DNA from: Amycolatopsis saalfeldensis
GTDB taxonomy: Bacteria; Actinomycetota; Actinomycetes; Mycobacteriales; Pseudonocardiaceae
Assembly (NCBI RefSeq): GCF_900110575.1
Contig: NZ_FOEF01000011.1
Span: 62,001-126,000 of the forward strand
DNA: 64,000 bases
Direction: 5' to 3'
This document shows, piece after piece, positions 16,778 to 24,161 of the stretch (position 1 is the first letter of the stretch; every line of letters begins with the position of its first letter). The notes under the pieces were generated by a model that had not been told where the DNA came from, did not search any database, and saw only the letters and a list, made by a program, of their open reading frames with translations. Position numbers and translations under genes: made by a program.

Positions 16778-18004
16778 ATGAGTCAGCCGGTTCGCATCCC
16801 GCAGGGCCTCCCGATGGAGCGCGACGCGGGCCCGTTCGACCCGCCCCGCGAGATCACCGGGCTGCGCGCGGCCCGCCCGGTCTCCCCCATGGCTTTCCCC
16901 GACGGTCACCAAGGCTGGCTCGTCACCGGCTACGACGCGGTCCGGCAGCTGCTGGCCGACACCCGGTTCAGCTCCCGCCAGGACCTCGGCATCATCCACG
17001 TGCCCTTCGAAACGCCCGGCATGCCCGCCCAGACCGAGCCGTCCCCGCAGACGCCGGGCCTGTTCATCAGCATGGACCCGCCCGACCACGGCCGGCTGCG
17101 GCGCAAGCTCACCGGCGCGTTCACGGTCAAGCGCATGAAGCAGCTCGAAGACCAGATCATCGAGATCGTCGAGCGGCAGCTGGCGGAGATGACCGAGCTG
17201 GCGCCGCCGGTCGACCTGGTCAAGGAGTTCGCGCTGCCGGTGCCCTCGCTGGTGATCTGCGCGCTGCTCGGCGTCCCGTACGCCGACCGCGGGAACTTCC
17301 AGGCCAACTCCACCAAGTTCCTGGAGAAGGACGTGACGCTCGAGGACAAGATGGCCGCGTACGGCGCGATGACGACGTACCTGGCCGAGCTGGTCACGAG
17401 CAAGCGCGCCGAGCCCGGCGAGGACCTGCTGTCCGATCTGGCCCGCGATGCGGACCTCAGCATCGAGGAACTGGTCGGCATGGCCTTCCTGCTGCTGCTG
17501 GCGGGCCACGAAACCACCGCGAACATGCTGTCGCTGGGCACTTTCGCGTTGCTGGAGCACCCGGAGCAGCTGGCCGAGCTGCGGGCGGACCGGGAGCTGT
17601 TCCCCGACGCCGTCGAGGAGCTGATGCGCTATCTGTCCGTTGTGGACGTCAACTACCGCTACGCCACCGAAGACCTCGAACTCGGCGGCGAAACCATCCC
17701 CCAGGGCTCCACTGTGGTCGTCTCGATGCTGGCCGCCGACCACGACCCCGAGCGCTTCGACAACGCCGACACCCTCGACATCCACCGCAAGGCCCGCGGC
17801 CACCTGGCTTTCGGCCACGGCGTCCACCAATGCCTGGGCCAGCAGCTGGCCCGCATCGAAATGCGCGCCGGCTTCGAAGGCCTGCTACGCCGCTTCCCGA
17901 CCCTCGCGCTCGCCGTCCCCGCCGTCGACGTGCGGCTCAAGACCGACATGAACATCTACGGGGTGCACGAGCTGCCGGTCACCTGGACGGAAACGGCCGA
18001 GTAG
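16778..18004 (+). CDS. Cytochrome P450, CYP105-like
   Basis: 408 residues, usual length for a soluble bacterial P450. The I-helix oxygen-binding motif AGHETTAN is at ~242-249, an ExxR motif (EELMR) is near 282, and the heme-binding loop FGHGVHQCLGQQLAR has the cysteine ligand at ~352. The C-terminal IYGVHELPVTW is typical of CYP105-type enzymes, which hydroxylate varied small molecules and xenobiotics. No ferredoxin or ferredoxin reductase gene is adjacent, so electrons must come from elsewhere. The start has GAGAGG nine bases upstream. It lies between decayed genes but looks intact. Confidence 0.93.
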   Translation: MSQPVRIPQGLPMERDAGPFDPPREITGLRAARPVSPMAFPDGHQGWLVTGYDAVRQLLADTRFSSRQDLGIIHVPFETPGMPAQTEPSPQTPGLFISMDPPDHGRLRRKLTGAFTVKRMKQLEDQIIEIVERQLAEMTELAPPVDLVKEFALPVPSLVICALLGVPYADRGNFQANSTKFLEKDVTLEDKMAAYGAMTTYLAELVTSKRAEPGEDLLSDLARDADLSIEELVGMAFLLLLAGHETTANMLSLGTFALLEHPEQLAELRADRELFPDAVEELMRYLSVVDVNYRYATEDLELGGETIPQGSTVVVSMLAADHDPERFDNADTLDIHRKARGHLAFGHGVHQCLGQQLARIEMRAGFEGLLRRFPTLALAVPAVDVRLKTDMNIYGVHELPVTWTETAE

Positions 18005-18017
18005 GACCGGCGCCCGA

Positions 18018-18946
18018 TCAGCTCCCCAGCCGGGCGACGCGATGGTCCGGCGGTACACCGGGACGGCGGCGGTCGGCCTGCGGGTGAGCGAAGGATCGGT
18101 CCGGGCGTCCACTGTGTACAGACCGAAGCGCGGTCGGTAGCTGCCCCACTCGTAGTTGTCCGTGATGCTCCAGTAGTTGTAGCCGATCACGTCCATCCCG
18201 TCGGCTTTGGCGCGCTGGAGCCAGAAAACCGAGTCCTGCAACGCGGCTTCGCGGGTGTAGCCGTCCGCGCGCGGCTTGCCGTCGTCGGTGGGCATCCCGT
18301 TTTCCACCACGTACAGCGGCAGGTTCGGGTACCGGCCGGCGTAGTACCGCAGCGCGTCGTAGATGCCCTCGGGCTGCATCTTGACGCTCCAGACGGCCCC
18401 GGAGGCGGCGGTGCGCCTGCACGACGTCGTTGATCCAGACGGGTGCGAGCAGCGGGCTGAGCGCGCCGATCTTGATCTCCTGACTGAGGAAGGTGACCGG
18501 CTCGTTGAAGGTCACCCACAGCACGCCGAGGTCGCGGTAGCGCGGCACGATCTTGCCGACGAAATCGGTGAAGTCGCCGATCACGCGCGCCTCGGCGAAC
18601 CCGCCGCGGTCGGCGACCCAGCCCGGGTAGACCCAATGGCCGAGCGTGATCATCGGCGTCATGCCCGCGGCCCGCACGAGCCGGACGACGTCGTCGTAAT
18701 AGGCCAGTCCCGTTCGTCCCACTCCCCCGGCCGCGGCTCGACGCGCGCCCATTCGACGCTGAACCGGAACGTGTTCACCCCGAGCCCGGCGGCGAGCCGG
18801 ATGTCTTCGGGATAGCGGTGGCGGAAGTCGTCGGCGTTGCCGTACGGATCAACGCCGCCGGACGCCGCGACGTACCGCGACCAGTTGCTGTCGGGCGCGC
18901 CGCCCTCCGACTGGAACCCGGCGGTGGCCACCCCGTTCTTGGTGAC
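18018..18946 (-). pseudogene. Broken GH1 beta-glucosidase
   Basis: Three pieces in different frames spell a glycoside hydrolase family 1 enzyme. The N-terminal piece has NGVATAGFQSEGGAPDSNW and GVNTFRFSVEWARVEP. After a frameshift comes GLAYYDDVVRLVRAAGMTP, LGHWVYPGW and VTFNEPVTFLS (acid/base NEP). About 150-180 residues are then missing, and a third frame gives LYVVENGMPTDDGK (nucleophile ENG) and VIGYNYWSITDNYEWGSY. There is no start codon at the 5' end. Both catalytic acids survive, but the frame breaks rule out a working enzyme. Confidence 0.85.
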
Positions 18947-18973
18947 GGCGGGTCAATGCTCGACCTCGGCGCG

Positions 18974-18997
18974 ACACTTAGCCCTTGCGCTAAGTGT
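18974..18997. promoter_or_regulatory. 24-bp palindrome upstream of the ArsR gene
   Basis: ACACTTAGC and GCTAAGTGT arms (nine bases, perfect) with a six-base spacer. A third ACTTAGCC half-site lies at 19012-19019, directly before the ArsR-type gene start at 19022. This arrangement fits autoregulation by the ArsR protein, and a transcript starting here would have almost no leader. Confidence 0.65.
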
Positions 18998-19021
18998 TGT
19001 CCGGCGTTAATACTTAGCCTC

Positions 19022-19360
19022 ATGGCTCAGTATTCAGCGGTCCTCGACGGGGTCTTCGTCGCGCTCGCCGACCCGACGCGGCGCGCGGTCCTCCGGCGGC
19101 TCGGCCGCGGGCCGGCGAGCGTCGGCGACCTGGCCGGGGAAGCCCCGATGACGTTGCCCTCGTTCATGAAGCACGTCCGGGTGCTCGAGTCGAACGGCCT
19201 GATCCGCACGGCGAAATCCGGCCGTGTGCGCACCTGCGAGCTGAACCGCGAGCGGTTCGCGCTCGTCGAAGACTGGCTGGCCGAGCAGCGGGCCATCTGG
19301 GCCGGCCGCACCGACCGCCTGGAGCGGTTCGTCACCACCACCCCCGAGGAGAAGCAGTGA
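19022..19360 (+). CDS. ArsR-family winged-helix regulator
   Basis: 112 residues: VFVALADPTRRAVLRRLGRG, then PMTLPSFMKHVRVLESNGLIR as recognition helices and wing. There are no metal-binding cysteine pairs, as in the subgroup paired with SRPBCC proteins. The stop overlaps the GTG of the next gene in a GTGA, so the two are translated together. A perfect palindrome ends 24 bp before the start codon. An upstream in-frame start would read through that palindrome and the broken GH1 gene and is rejected. Confidence 0.9.
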   Translation: MAQYSAVLDGVFVALADPTRRAVLRRLGRGPASVGDLAGEAPMTLPSFMKHVRVLESNGLIRTAKSGRVRTCELNRERFALVEDWLAEQRAIWAGRTDRLERFVTTTPEEKQ

Positions 19361-19842
19361 ACCCCGACCTCGATCTCGGCCTCGACCGGATCATCCGCGC
19401 ACCCCGCAAGCAGGTCTGGAACGCCTGGACCGAGCCGGCCAACCTGGCGCAGTGGTGGATTCCGGCGCCGATGCAGTGCCGCGTCGAGCGGCTCGAAGTC
19501 CGGCCCGGCGGCGCGTTCGTCACGCTGATGAGCGACGACGGCAGCACGTTCGTCCCCCACCTCGACGCCTGTTTCCTCGTGGTGGACGAATACGAGCGGA
19601 TCGTGTTCACCAACGCGATCACCAGCGACTGGCGGCCGGCGAGCCCGGCCCCGGTCCCGATGACCGCCGAGATCGTCCTGCTCGATCACCCGGACGGCAC
19701 CGACTACCGGGTCACCGTCCGCCACGGCGACCCCGCCGCCCGCGAGCGGCACGCCGACCTGGGCTTCGCCGACGGCTGGGGCACCACCACCGGCCAGCTC
19801 GCCCGGCTGGCCCAAGGACTCGTGAGTGTTCAGAACGGTTAG
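19357..19842 (+). CDS. SRPBCC/AHSA1-domain protein
   Basis: 161 residues of the activator-of-Hsp90 homology (START-like) fold: LDRIIRAPRKQVWNAWTEP, LAQWWIPAPMQCRVERLEVR and a C-terminal GWGTTTGQLARLAQGL. These small proteins have a hydrophobic ligand pocket. Those encoded behind ArsR regulators are of unknown ligand. The GTG start overlaps the ArsR stop. The stop codon lies inside the stem of a strong hairpin shared with the convergent gene. Confidence 0.88.
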   Translation: MNPDLDLGLDRIIRAPRKQVWNAWTEPANLAQWWIPAPMQCRVERLEVRPGGAFVTLMSDDGSTFVPHLDACFLVVDEYERIVFTNAITSDWRPASPAPVPMTAEIVLLDHPDGTDYRVTVRHGDPAARERHADLGFADGWGTTTGQLARLAQGLVSVQNG

Positions 19843-19864
19843 AACCGTCCGGAACACTCACGAG
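19819..19864. terminator. Bidirectional stem-loop terminator, 13-bp perfect stem
   Basis: CTCGTGAGTGTTC at 19819-19831 pairs exactly with GAACACTCACGAG at 19852-19864; an inner ACGGTT/AACCGT pair can extend the structure. It sits on the ends of two convergent genes: the SRPBCC stop at 19840-19842 is in the loop and the MarR remnant stop begins at 19858 in the right arm. There is no T-run, as usual in high-GC actinobacteria. Confidence 0.75.
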
Positions 19865-20244
19865 CGCGCCCTACGCAGCTGGAGTCCGGGATGGACACCC
19901 GGCAGCAGTTCGGCGTGCACGGCGACCCGGTGCAGCATCCCGATGAGCTGTCGCCGTTCCGGCTCGCTCAGCGGCGCGAGAACGCTGTCCTCCAGAGCGT
20001 CCGCGGAGGCTTCGGCCTCGCGCAGGACGGCGCGGGCCCGCCCGGTCAGCCGCACGGCGTAAGCGCGGCGGTCGTCCGGATGGCGGGTGCGGCGGACCAG
20101 CTCGTGCGCTTCGAGCCCGAAATGCGCCGGCTGGAGCCCCAGCGGCATGAGGCTCGCGGCCATCCGCTCCGCGACGTGGCGACCGAGCTGCGACAACAGG
20201 AACACGCCGCGTTCATCAAGCGGCACCGCCGCCGGCGTAAGCAC
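19858..20244 (-). pseudogene. MarR-family regulator with the HTH core deleted
   Basis: 128 codons remain open. VPLDERGVFLLSQLGRHVAERM and LMPLGLQPAHFGL match a MarR N-terminus, but the frame then goes directly to EAHELVRRTRHPDDRRAYAVRLT. The recognition helix and the helix before it (about 35-40 residues) are missing. The C-terminal dimer helices remain (LAPLSEPERRQLIGMLHRVA). Its GTG start overlaps the 5' end of the divergent monooxygenase gene, so the intergenic promoter is gone too. It could still be translated but cannot bind DNA in the normal way. Confidence 0.68.
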
Positions 20245-20572
20245 GCCGGTCACCCTGATCAACGCCTTCCCGGTGCCGACGACCCAGCAGCACCGCTTCC
20301 TCAGCCGATGGAAGGACAACGCCCGCCTGATGGCGTCCGCCCCCGGCTTCATCCAGGCGCGCATGCTCCGCGCGATGAGCGACCAGGCCGAGCTGACCTT
20401 CATCAACGTCGCCGAATGGGAATCGGGCGCCGCCGTCGACGAGGCCCGGCGCAACCCGGAGTGGCCGGCCTCGATCCAGCGGCTGGTCAACGACCCCGAA
20501 CTCGACGCCAAGGCCCGCCCGATGGTCTACCAGTCCGTCATCGACGTGACTCCCGGCGACCAGTTGCCGTGA
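20237..20572 (+). CDS. Antibiotic biosynthesis monooxygenase (ABM)-domain protein, start codon lost
   Basis: About 111 residues with the ABM ferredoxin-like fold: VTLINAFPVPTTQQHRFLSRW, GFIQARMLRAMSDQAELTFI and VAEWESGAAVDEARRNPEW. Relatives are heme-free monooxygenases or heme-degrading proteins. The natural start should be just before STPVTLINAFP, but the codon there is GTA and no ATG or GTG lies nearby in frame. The open frame continues far upstream antisense to the MarR remnant. A deletion that fused the two divergent genes probably removed start and promoter, so expression is doubtful. Confidence 0.6.
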   Translation, partial: VSTPVTLINAFPVPTTQQHRFLSRWKDNARLMASAPGFIQARMLRAMSDQAELTFINVAEWESGAAVDEARRNPEWPASIQRLVNDPELDAKARPMVYQSVIDVTPGDQLP

Positions 20573-20578
20573 ACCTCA

Positions 20579-20612
20579 CCGGTCGCGGCCCGTGAACCGG
20601 GGCCGCGACCGG
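20579..20612. terminator. Stem-loop terminator between convergent genes
   Basis: CCGGTCGCGGCCC at 20579-20591 pairs perfectly with GGGCCGCGACCGG at 20600-20612 around an eight-base loop. It fills most of the 46-bp gap between the ABM gene (+) and the beta-helix gene (-), so it can end transcripts from both sides. Confidence 0.8.
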
Positions 20613-20618
20613 CGGTGG

Positions 20619-21518
20619 TCACGGGTCGCAGCCGGGCGCAGGGCCCTGGTAGCCCTGCTCGGAGGACTTGTCGATGCCGACCTCGCACTTGATGGACGGG
20701 TCGAGCTTGTTGTCCTTGACGTGCGCGTCGGTCGAGTGGTTCTGCAGGCCGATGGCGTGGTCCGGGCCCGCCACCCAGGTGTTGCCGGTGACGGTGAGGT
20801 GCTGGACGTCGTCGACCATCAGCGTCTGGGACGCTTGACGGGTCTGGCAGTAGTTGTTGCTGAACGTCCAGTCCTCCGAAACGCCCTTGCCGCTGCCGTC
20901 GCCGGCCTCGGAGTTCGGGCCCTCCGCCATCAGGCACATGTTGTCGACCTGCTCGCACCGGTTGCTGTCGATGACCAGGTGGCTGCTGGCCACGTCGTCC
21001 TCGTCGGTGGCGAAGGTCTGCATGCAGTCGGCGTGGGCGCCGGTGCTGTTGTCGGTCTTGCTGACGGTGTTGTGCCGGATGGCGATGTTGTCGCCGAAGA
21101 AGCGCAACCCGTCCCCGTCGCCGCCCTTCGGCGCGGTGACCGTGTTGTTCTGCACCGTCACACCGTTTCCGTGGACCTCGATGCCGGGCGCCGACGGCTG
21201 GTCCATTGTGTACCCGTCGACCACGACGTAGTCGGCGTCGACGTCGATCCCGCCGACTTGCTGGCCCGCGCCGGAATAGGTGACGGGCGCCTGGGCCGTG
21301 CCGCCCTTGGTGATCTTCAGCCGTTGGGTCTTGGCCGTGCTGTCGAAGCAGACGACGTCGCCGGGACGCACGGTGTCGGCGGCCCCGGTGTCGGCGAGGT
21401 GCCGGGTGCAGGCCGGCCCGGCGCCGGCGTATGCCCCGGCCGCGCTGCTCGCGGGAGCGGCCGCGGCCGTCCCGGCGAACGGCAACACCAACGCGGCGCA
21501 GGTCGCAACGATTCTCAT
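20619..21518 (-). CDS. Secreted right-handed parallel beta-helix protein (pectate lyase-like)
   Basis: 299 residues. The N-terminal signal peptide (TCAALVLPFAGTAAAAPASS) indicates export. The mature protein has short turns typical of a parallel beta-helix: VVVDGYTMDQ, GIEVHGNGVTVQNNTV, IAIRHNTVSKTDNSTG, HLVIDSNRCEQVDNMC and HLTVTGNTW. Cysteines are evenly spread and may form disulfides. Such folds occur in polysaccharide lyases and epimerases; no specific lyase family can be assigned by eye. A GTG at 21536 is an alternative start. It sits directly downstream of a PL7 alginate lyase gene. Confidence 0.82.
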   Translation of the reverse strand: MRIVATCAALVLPFAGTAAAAPASSAAGAYAGAGPACTRHLADTGAADTVRPGDVVCFDSTAKTQRLKITKGGTAQAPVTYSGAGQQVGGIDVDADYVVVDGYTMDQPSAPGIEVHGNGVTVQNNTVTAPKGGDGDGLRFFGDNIAIRHNTVSKTDNSTGAHADCMQTFATDEDDVASSHLVIDSNRCEQVDNMCLMAEGPNSEAGDGSGKGVSEDWTFSNNYCQTRQASQTLMVDDVQHLTVTGNTWVAGPDHAIGLQNHSTDAHVKDNKLDPSIKCEVGIDKSSEQGYQGPAPGCDP

Positions 21519-21550
21519 AGTGGACAACGTTTTCACCCTCCGGTATTCCC

Positions 21551-22327
21551 TCACTGGTCCTGGTGGGCGACGGTCAGCCCGTACACCACCGTCTCGCCGT
21601 AGTTCTCCGTGCTGCACGGCGAAGATTTGTCGCAGTTGGCCTGGGTGTAGACCCCCGCCTTGAAGTAGTCGCCCGAGGAATCCGCGGCGAAGTCGGCGAC
21701 CTTGGTCCCGTTGTAGAAGGCCGAAATCCGGCCGCCCCCGGCCACGAACTTGACGGTGAACCTGGTGCCGAGCCGGTAGTTGCCGTCGGCGAGCTGGTAG
21801 TGCGTGTCGTTGCCCTTGGTGACGTAGAGCTTGCTGCCCTCGAGCCGGAAGACGGTCACGTCGTCCTCGCTGTCATGAATCTGGGCGACGACGACCTGGG
21901 GCTTGTCCGCGGGCAGATGGGTGACCGAGGTGTCGACCGTCAGCGTGCTGGTGCCCTGGGTGGTGGACCAGCTCGCCGCGTCACCGCCGGCCATCTCGCG
22001 CAGCTCCGACCGCGGGTAGCCGCTGCCGCTGGTGGTCACCCCGTTCACCGCCGCCCGGAACTGGACCCCGGTGCACCCCGCGGCAGTGGTGAACCACGGA
22101 TCGGCGCTGAAGGTCTTCAGCTCCGGCTGGGTGACCTCGGTCGGTTTGCCCGCCGAGCCGGTGGGGAGGGTTTCCTTCCAGTTCGCCAGGTCCAGCACGT
22201 CTGCCGGATGACTGCAGGCCGGTGTCGCCGCCGTTGCCGCCGCAGTCGCGGTCGCGGTCGCGGTCGCCGAAATCGCCACCGCCGTCGTCGCCATTGCCAC
22301 GAGAAGGATCCGCTGGGTCCGTTTCAT
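21551..22327 (-). CDS. Secreted alginate lyase, polysaccharide lyase family 7
   Basis: 258 residues. After a signal peptide (ILLVAMATTAVAISATA) the catalytic jelly-roll carries the three PL7 motifs: SGYPRSELREM (R-S-E-L), VVVAQIHDSEDD (Q-I-H) and DYFKAGVYTQANC (Y-F-K-A-G). PL7 enzymes cleave alginate or related polyuronates by beta-elimination outside the cell. QIH often signals a preference for guluronate-containing sites. The ATG at 22327 begins the basic MKRTQR; an upstream in-frame codon lacks support. The beta-helix gene follows after 32 bp and is probably co-transcribed. Confidence 0.9.
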   Translation of the reverse strand: MKRTQRILLVAMATTAVAISATATATATAAATAATPACSHPADVLDLANWKETLPTGSAGKPTEVTQPELKTFSADPWFTTAAGCTGVQFRAAVNGVTTSGSGYPRSELREMAGGDAASWSTTQGTSTLTVDTSVTHLPADKPQVVVAQIHDSEDDVTVFRLEGSKLYVTKGNDTHYQLADGNYRLGTRFTVKFVAGGGRISAFYNGTKVADFAADSSGDYFKAGVYTQANCDKSSPCSTENYGETVVYGLTVAHQDQ

Positions 22328-22421
22328 GATCAGCAAGCTAGCCACACCCGCCGGGACCGGTCCCCGATCCCCCGGGGTCTTTGCGTAACCGATCGGTCAC
22401 AGTATTGTACTCATCGGGCAC

Positions 22422-22442
22422 GTTCCGTTATCTCGACGGAAC
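22422..22442. promoter_or_regulatory. Inverted repeat GTTCCGT-N7-ACGGAAC upstream of the type VII module
   Basis: Perfect seven-base arms with a seven-base spacer, between the alginate lyase gene and the YbaB-like genes. It is followed by a strong ribosome binding site (GGGGGAAAGA at 22451) and an ATG at 22461 whose frame stops after eight codons. It may be an operator or the loop of a leader. Confidence 0.4.
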
Positions 22443-22499
22443 TTGGAGTAGGGGGAAAGAATGGTGAACACTGTGATGCGGTCATGACCGGGCCCCGCC

Positions 22500-22763
22500 G
22501 TGGTGACCGGTCAGGGAAAGCTAGTGGACCTGCGGATCGAGGATCGTGCACTGCATGGTCCAGCCGGGCAGAAGCTGGGGCTCGTGATCGTCCAGACGAT
22601 CAAAAACACCCGCGACACCACACGAGCGTCCTCGCTGCTGAAACTGAACGCGCTGTTCGGCAAGGAGCCGCTGCGGGCAGAACCCCAGCCGGAGTGGGCG
22701 CCGACGCCCACCAGGTCGCCGCCCCGGCCGGACGAACCGGACACCGGACGGGGGCACTGGTGA
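22500..22763 (+). CDS. YbaB/EbfC-like protein, apparently N-terminally truncated
   Basis: 87 codons from GTG. GQGKLVDLRIEDRAL and LGLVIVQTIKNTRDTTRASS match the beta-core and following helix of YbaB/EbfC nucleoid proteins, but the N-terminal helix of about 35 residues is missing. The good ribosome binding site upstream serves an ATG at 22461 whose frame ends at 22487 after eight codons. Either a deletion removed the N-terminus or this is reached by reinitiation. The stop overlaps the GTG of the next gene. Genes of this type commonly precede WXG100 genes in actinobacteria. Confidence 0.5.
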   Translation: MVTGQGKLVDLRIEDRALHGPAGQKLGLVIVQTIKNTRDTTRASSLLKLNALFGKEPLRAEPQPEWAPTPTRSPPRPDEPDTGRGHW

Positions 22764-23071
22764 ACACCGAGGAAGAGCTGTACAACCTCGCCAAGGAGAT
22801 CGACGCCCGCGTCGCCGCGGTGGAGCAAGCCGCGGCTGACGGGGAAGCCCTGCCGCTGGTCCTGGACATCGGCGCGAACCTGGGCCAGCTCATCGTGGAC
22901 GGCTCAGGTGCCTTGATCTCGGTCGAGCTGGACCAGGAAGCCGTCGCCGTCCAAACAGGCGCCAGCCTGGCAGGCCACGTCCTACGCGCGGTGAACAACG
23001 CGGAATCCGCGGCCACGACCCGTCGCAAGCTGATGGTCGACGAAGCCGCCCGAGAGGCAGGACCCCGATGA
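22760..23071 (+). CDS. YbaB/EbfC-like family protein
   Basis: 103 residues: NTEEELYNLAKEIDARVAAV as N-terminal helix, LVLDIGANLGQLIVDGSGAL and ISVELDQEAVAVQTG as core strands, and SLAGHVLRAVNNAESAATTR as C-terminal helix. This is the architecture of YbaB-type small DNA-binding proteins found in ESX-like loci. The GTG start overlaps the preceding stop (GTGA), and its own stop overlaps the ATG of the next gene (ATGA), so the cluster is translationally coupled. DNA binding is inferred from the family. Confidence 0.72.
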   Translation: MNTEEELYNLAKEIDARVAAVEQAAADGEALPLVLDIGANLGQLIVDGSGALISVELDQEAVAVQTGASLAGHVLRAVNNAESAATTRRKLMVDEAAREAGPR

Positions 23072-23427
23072 GCGGCCTAGACCCCATGACCAACGACTCG
23101 TCCGGCGCCGGCTTCGAGGTCTACCCCCAAGCCCTACGACAGGCGACAGAACACATCTTCGCCGCCCGCGACAAGGTGATGAAATTCGCCAACGACGATC
23201 TGTCTTCGATGGTCCTCCACGACGAAGACGTCGGTTTGCTCGGCGTTCAATCGCACATCGTGGAAGTCTTCAACAACGTGATCGCCAGCATGCAGAACAA
23301 GAGCAGACGCGGTGCCGAAAAGCTGGACAGTTTCGCCGCGGCGGTCGACAAAGCCGCGGACTACTACGAAACCCAGGACGAAGAGGACTATCGACGCCTG
23401 CGGGACAAGGAAAAGGGGATGAACTGA
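23068..23427 (+). CDS. EspC/WXG100-like small protein of a type VII secretion-type module
   Basis: 119 residues, all helical: GFEVYPQALRQATEHIFAAR, then LLGVQSHIVEVFNNVIASMQ and KLDSFAAAVDKAADYYETQDEEDYRR. The C-terminal Y-x-x-x-D/E pattern (YYETQDE) resembles the YxxxD/E export signal of ESX substrates. It overlaps the preceding YbaB-like gene by 4 bp and is 2 bp ahead of the next WXG-like gene. It is likely a secreted partner; no secretion ATPase gene is in the window. Confidence 0.75.
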   Translation: MSGLDPMTNDSSGAGFEVYPQALRQATEHIFAARDKVMKFANDDLSSMVLHDEDVGLLGVQSHIVEVFNNVIASMQNKSRRGAEKLDSFAAAVDKAADYYETQDEEDYRRLRDKEKGMN

Positions 23428-23429
23428 CC

Positions 23430-24161
23430 ATGACCGGCACGCCAGTTCACATACCGGACCCAACGGCACCCCCAGGGCCTTATCCCGACGAGACCGACGC
23501 AAGGATTCGCCAGGTGGCGAACATCTTCGGCCGTGACGACATCATTCGCCTCCTCGACAACATCCGGCACAAGTTGCTGGGCGACTCCCTCGCAGTGCAG
23601 AAGATGGCCCTCGCCTTCGCCGAAAACGACATTCTGGGCGCGACGAACGCGAACGACATCAGCGCGGCAACCAACGTGGTGAGCGGTACCTGGACAGGCC
23701 GCGCGGCCGACCAGTTCAACGCCTATGCCGGCCGCGTCGGCAACGCTCTCAATAGCCCGCAAGGCGCTGTCGCCAGCATGTCCGTGATCCTCGTCGAGAT
23801 CGCCAACTGCGTGATCAACACCTACAAGAGTGCCATCGAGTTTGTCGGCGCCTGCGGGACCGAGCTGAGCAAAATCGGCATCAAAGGAGTACTCGCGGCG
23901 CTGACCGTGGAAGTGCCCATCGTAGACCTCTTCACAGCCAAAGACGTAATCGACACAGTGATCGACGCGTTCAGCACACTAATAGACAAGGTCGCCGTAC
24001 TGTTCGGTGAATCACTCACAGACCTGGGTAAATTCGCGGGTGGTGCAATCAGCTTGCAGCAGGCTGATACCAATTTTCCGGAGATACCGGAGATGGCGGG
24101 GAACTCCGGCATTAACAACGAGAAGCAATGGCGCGTCAATCCGACGGCTTTTCCAGAATGA
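23430..24161 (+). CDS. WXG100-like protein, probable type VII secretion substrate
   Basis: 243 residues. The N-terminal ~120 form a helical hairpin with a W-x-G motif at the turn (VVSGTWTGRAADQFNAYAGR, W88 to G90). The rest (~125-243) is helical and partly hydrophobic (IGIKGVLAALTVEVPIVDLF) and ends in an Asn/Pro-rich tail. It is much longer than a 100-residue WXG protein, so it may carry an effector or partner-binding C-terminal domain of unknown type. It follows the EspC-like gene by 2 bp, and its stop overlaps the first DUF3558 lipoprotein start. Confidence 0.75.
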   Translation: MTGTPVHIPDPTAPPGPYPDETDARIRQVANIFGRDDIIRLLDNIRHKLLGDSLAVQKMALAFAENDILGATNANDISAATNVVSGTWTGRAADQFNAYAGRVGNALNSPQGAVASMSVILVEIANCVINTYKSAIEFVGACGTELSKIGIKGVLAALTVEVPIVDLFTAKDVIDTVIDAFSTLIDKVAVLFGESLTDLGKFAGGAISLQQADTNFPEIPEMAGNSGINNEKQWRVNPTAFPE

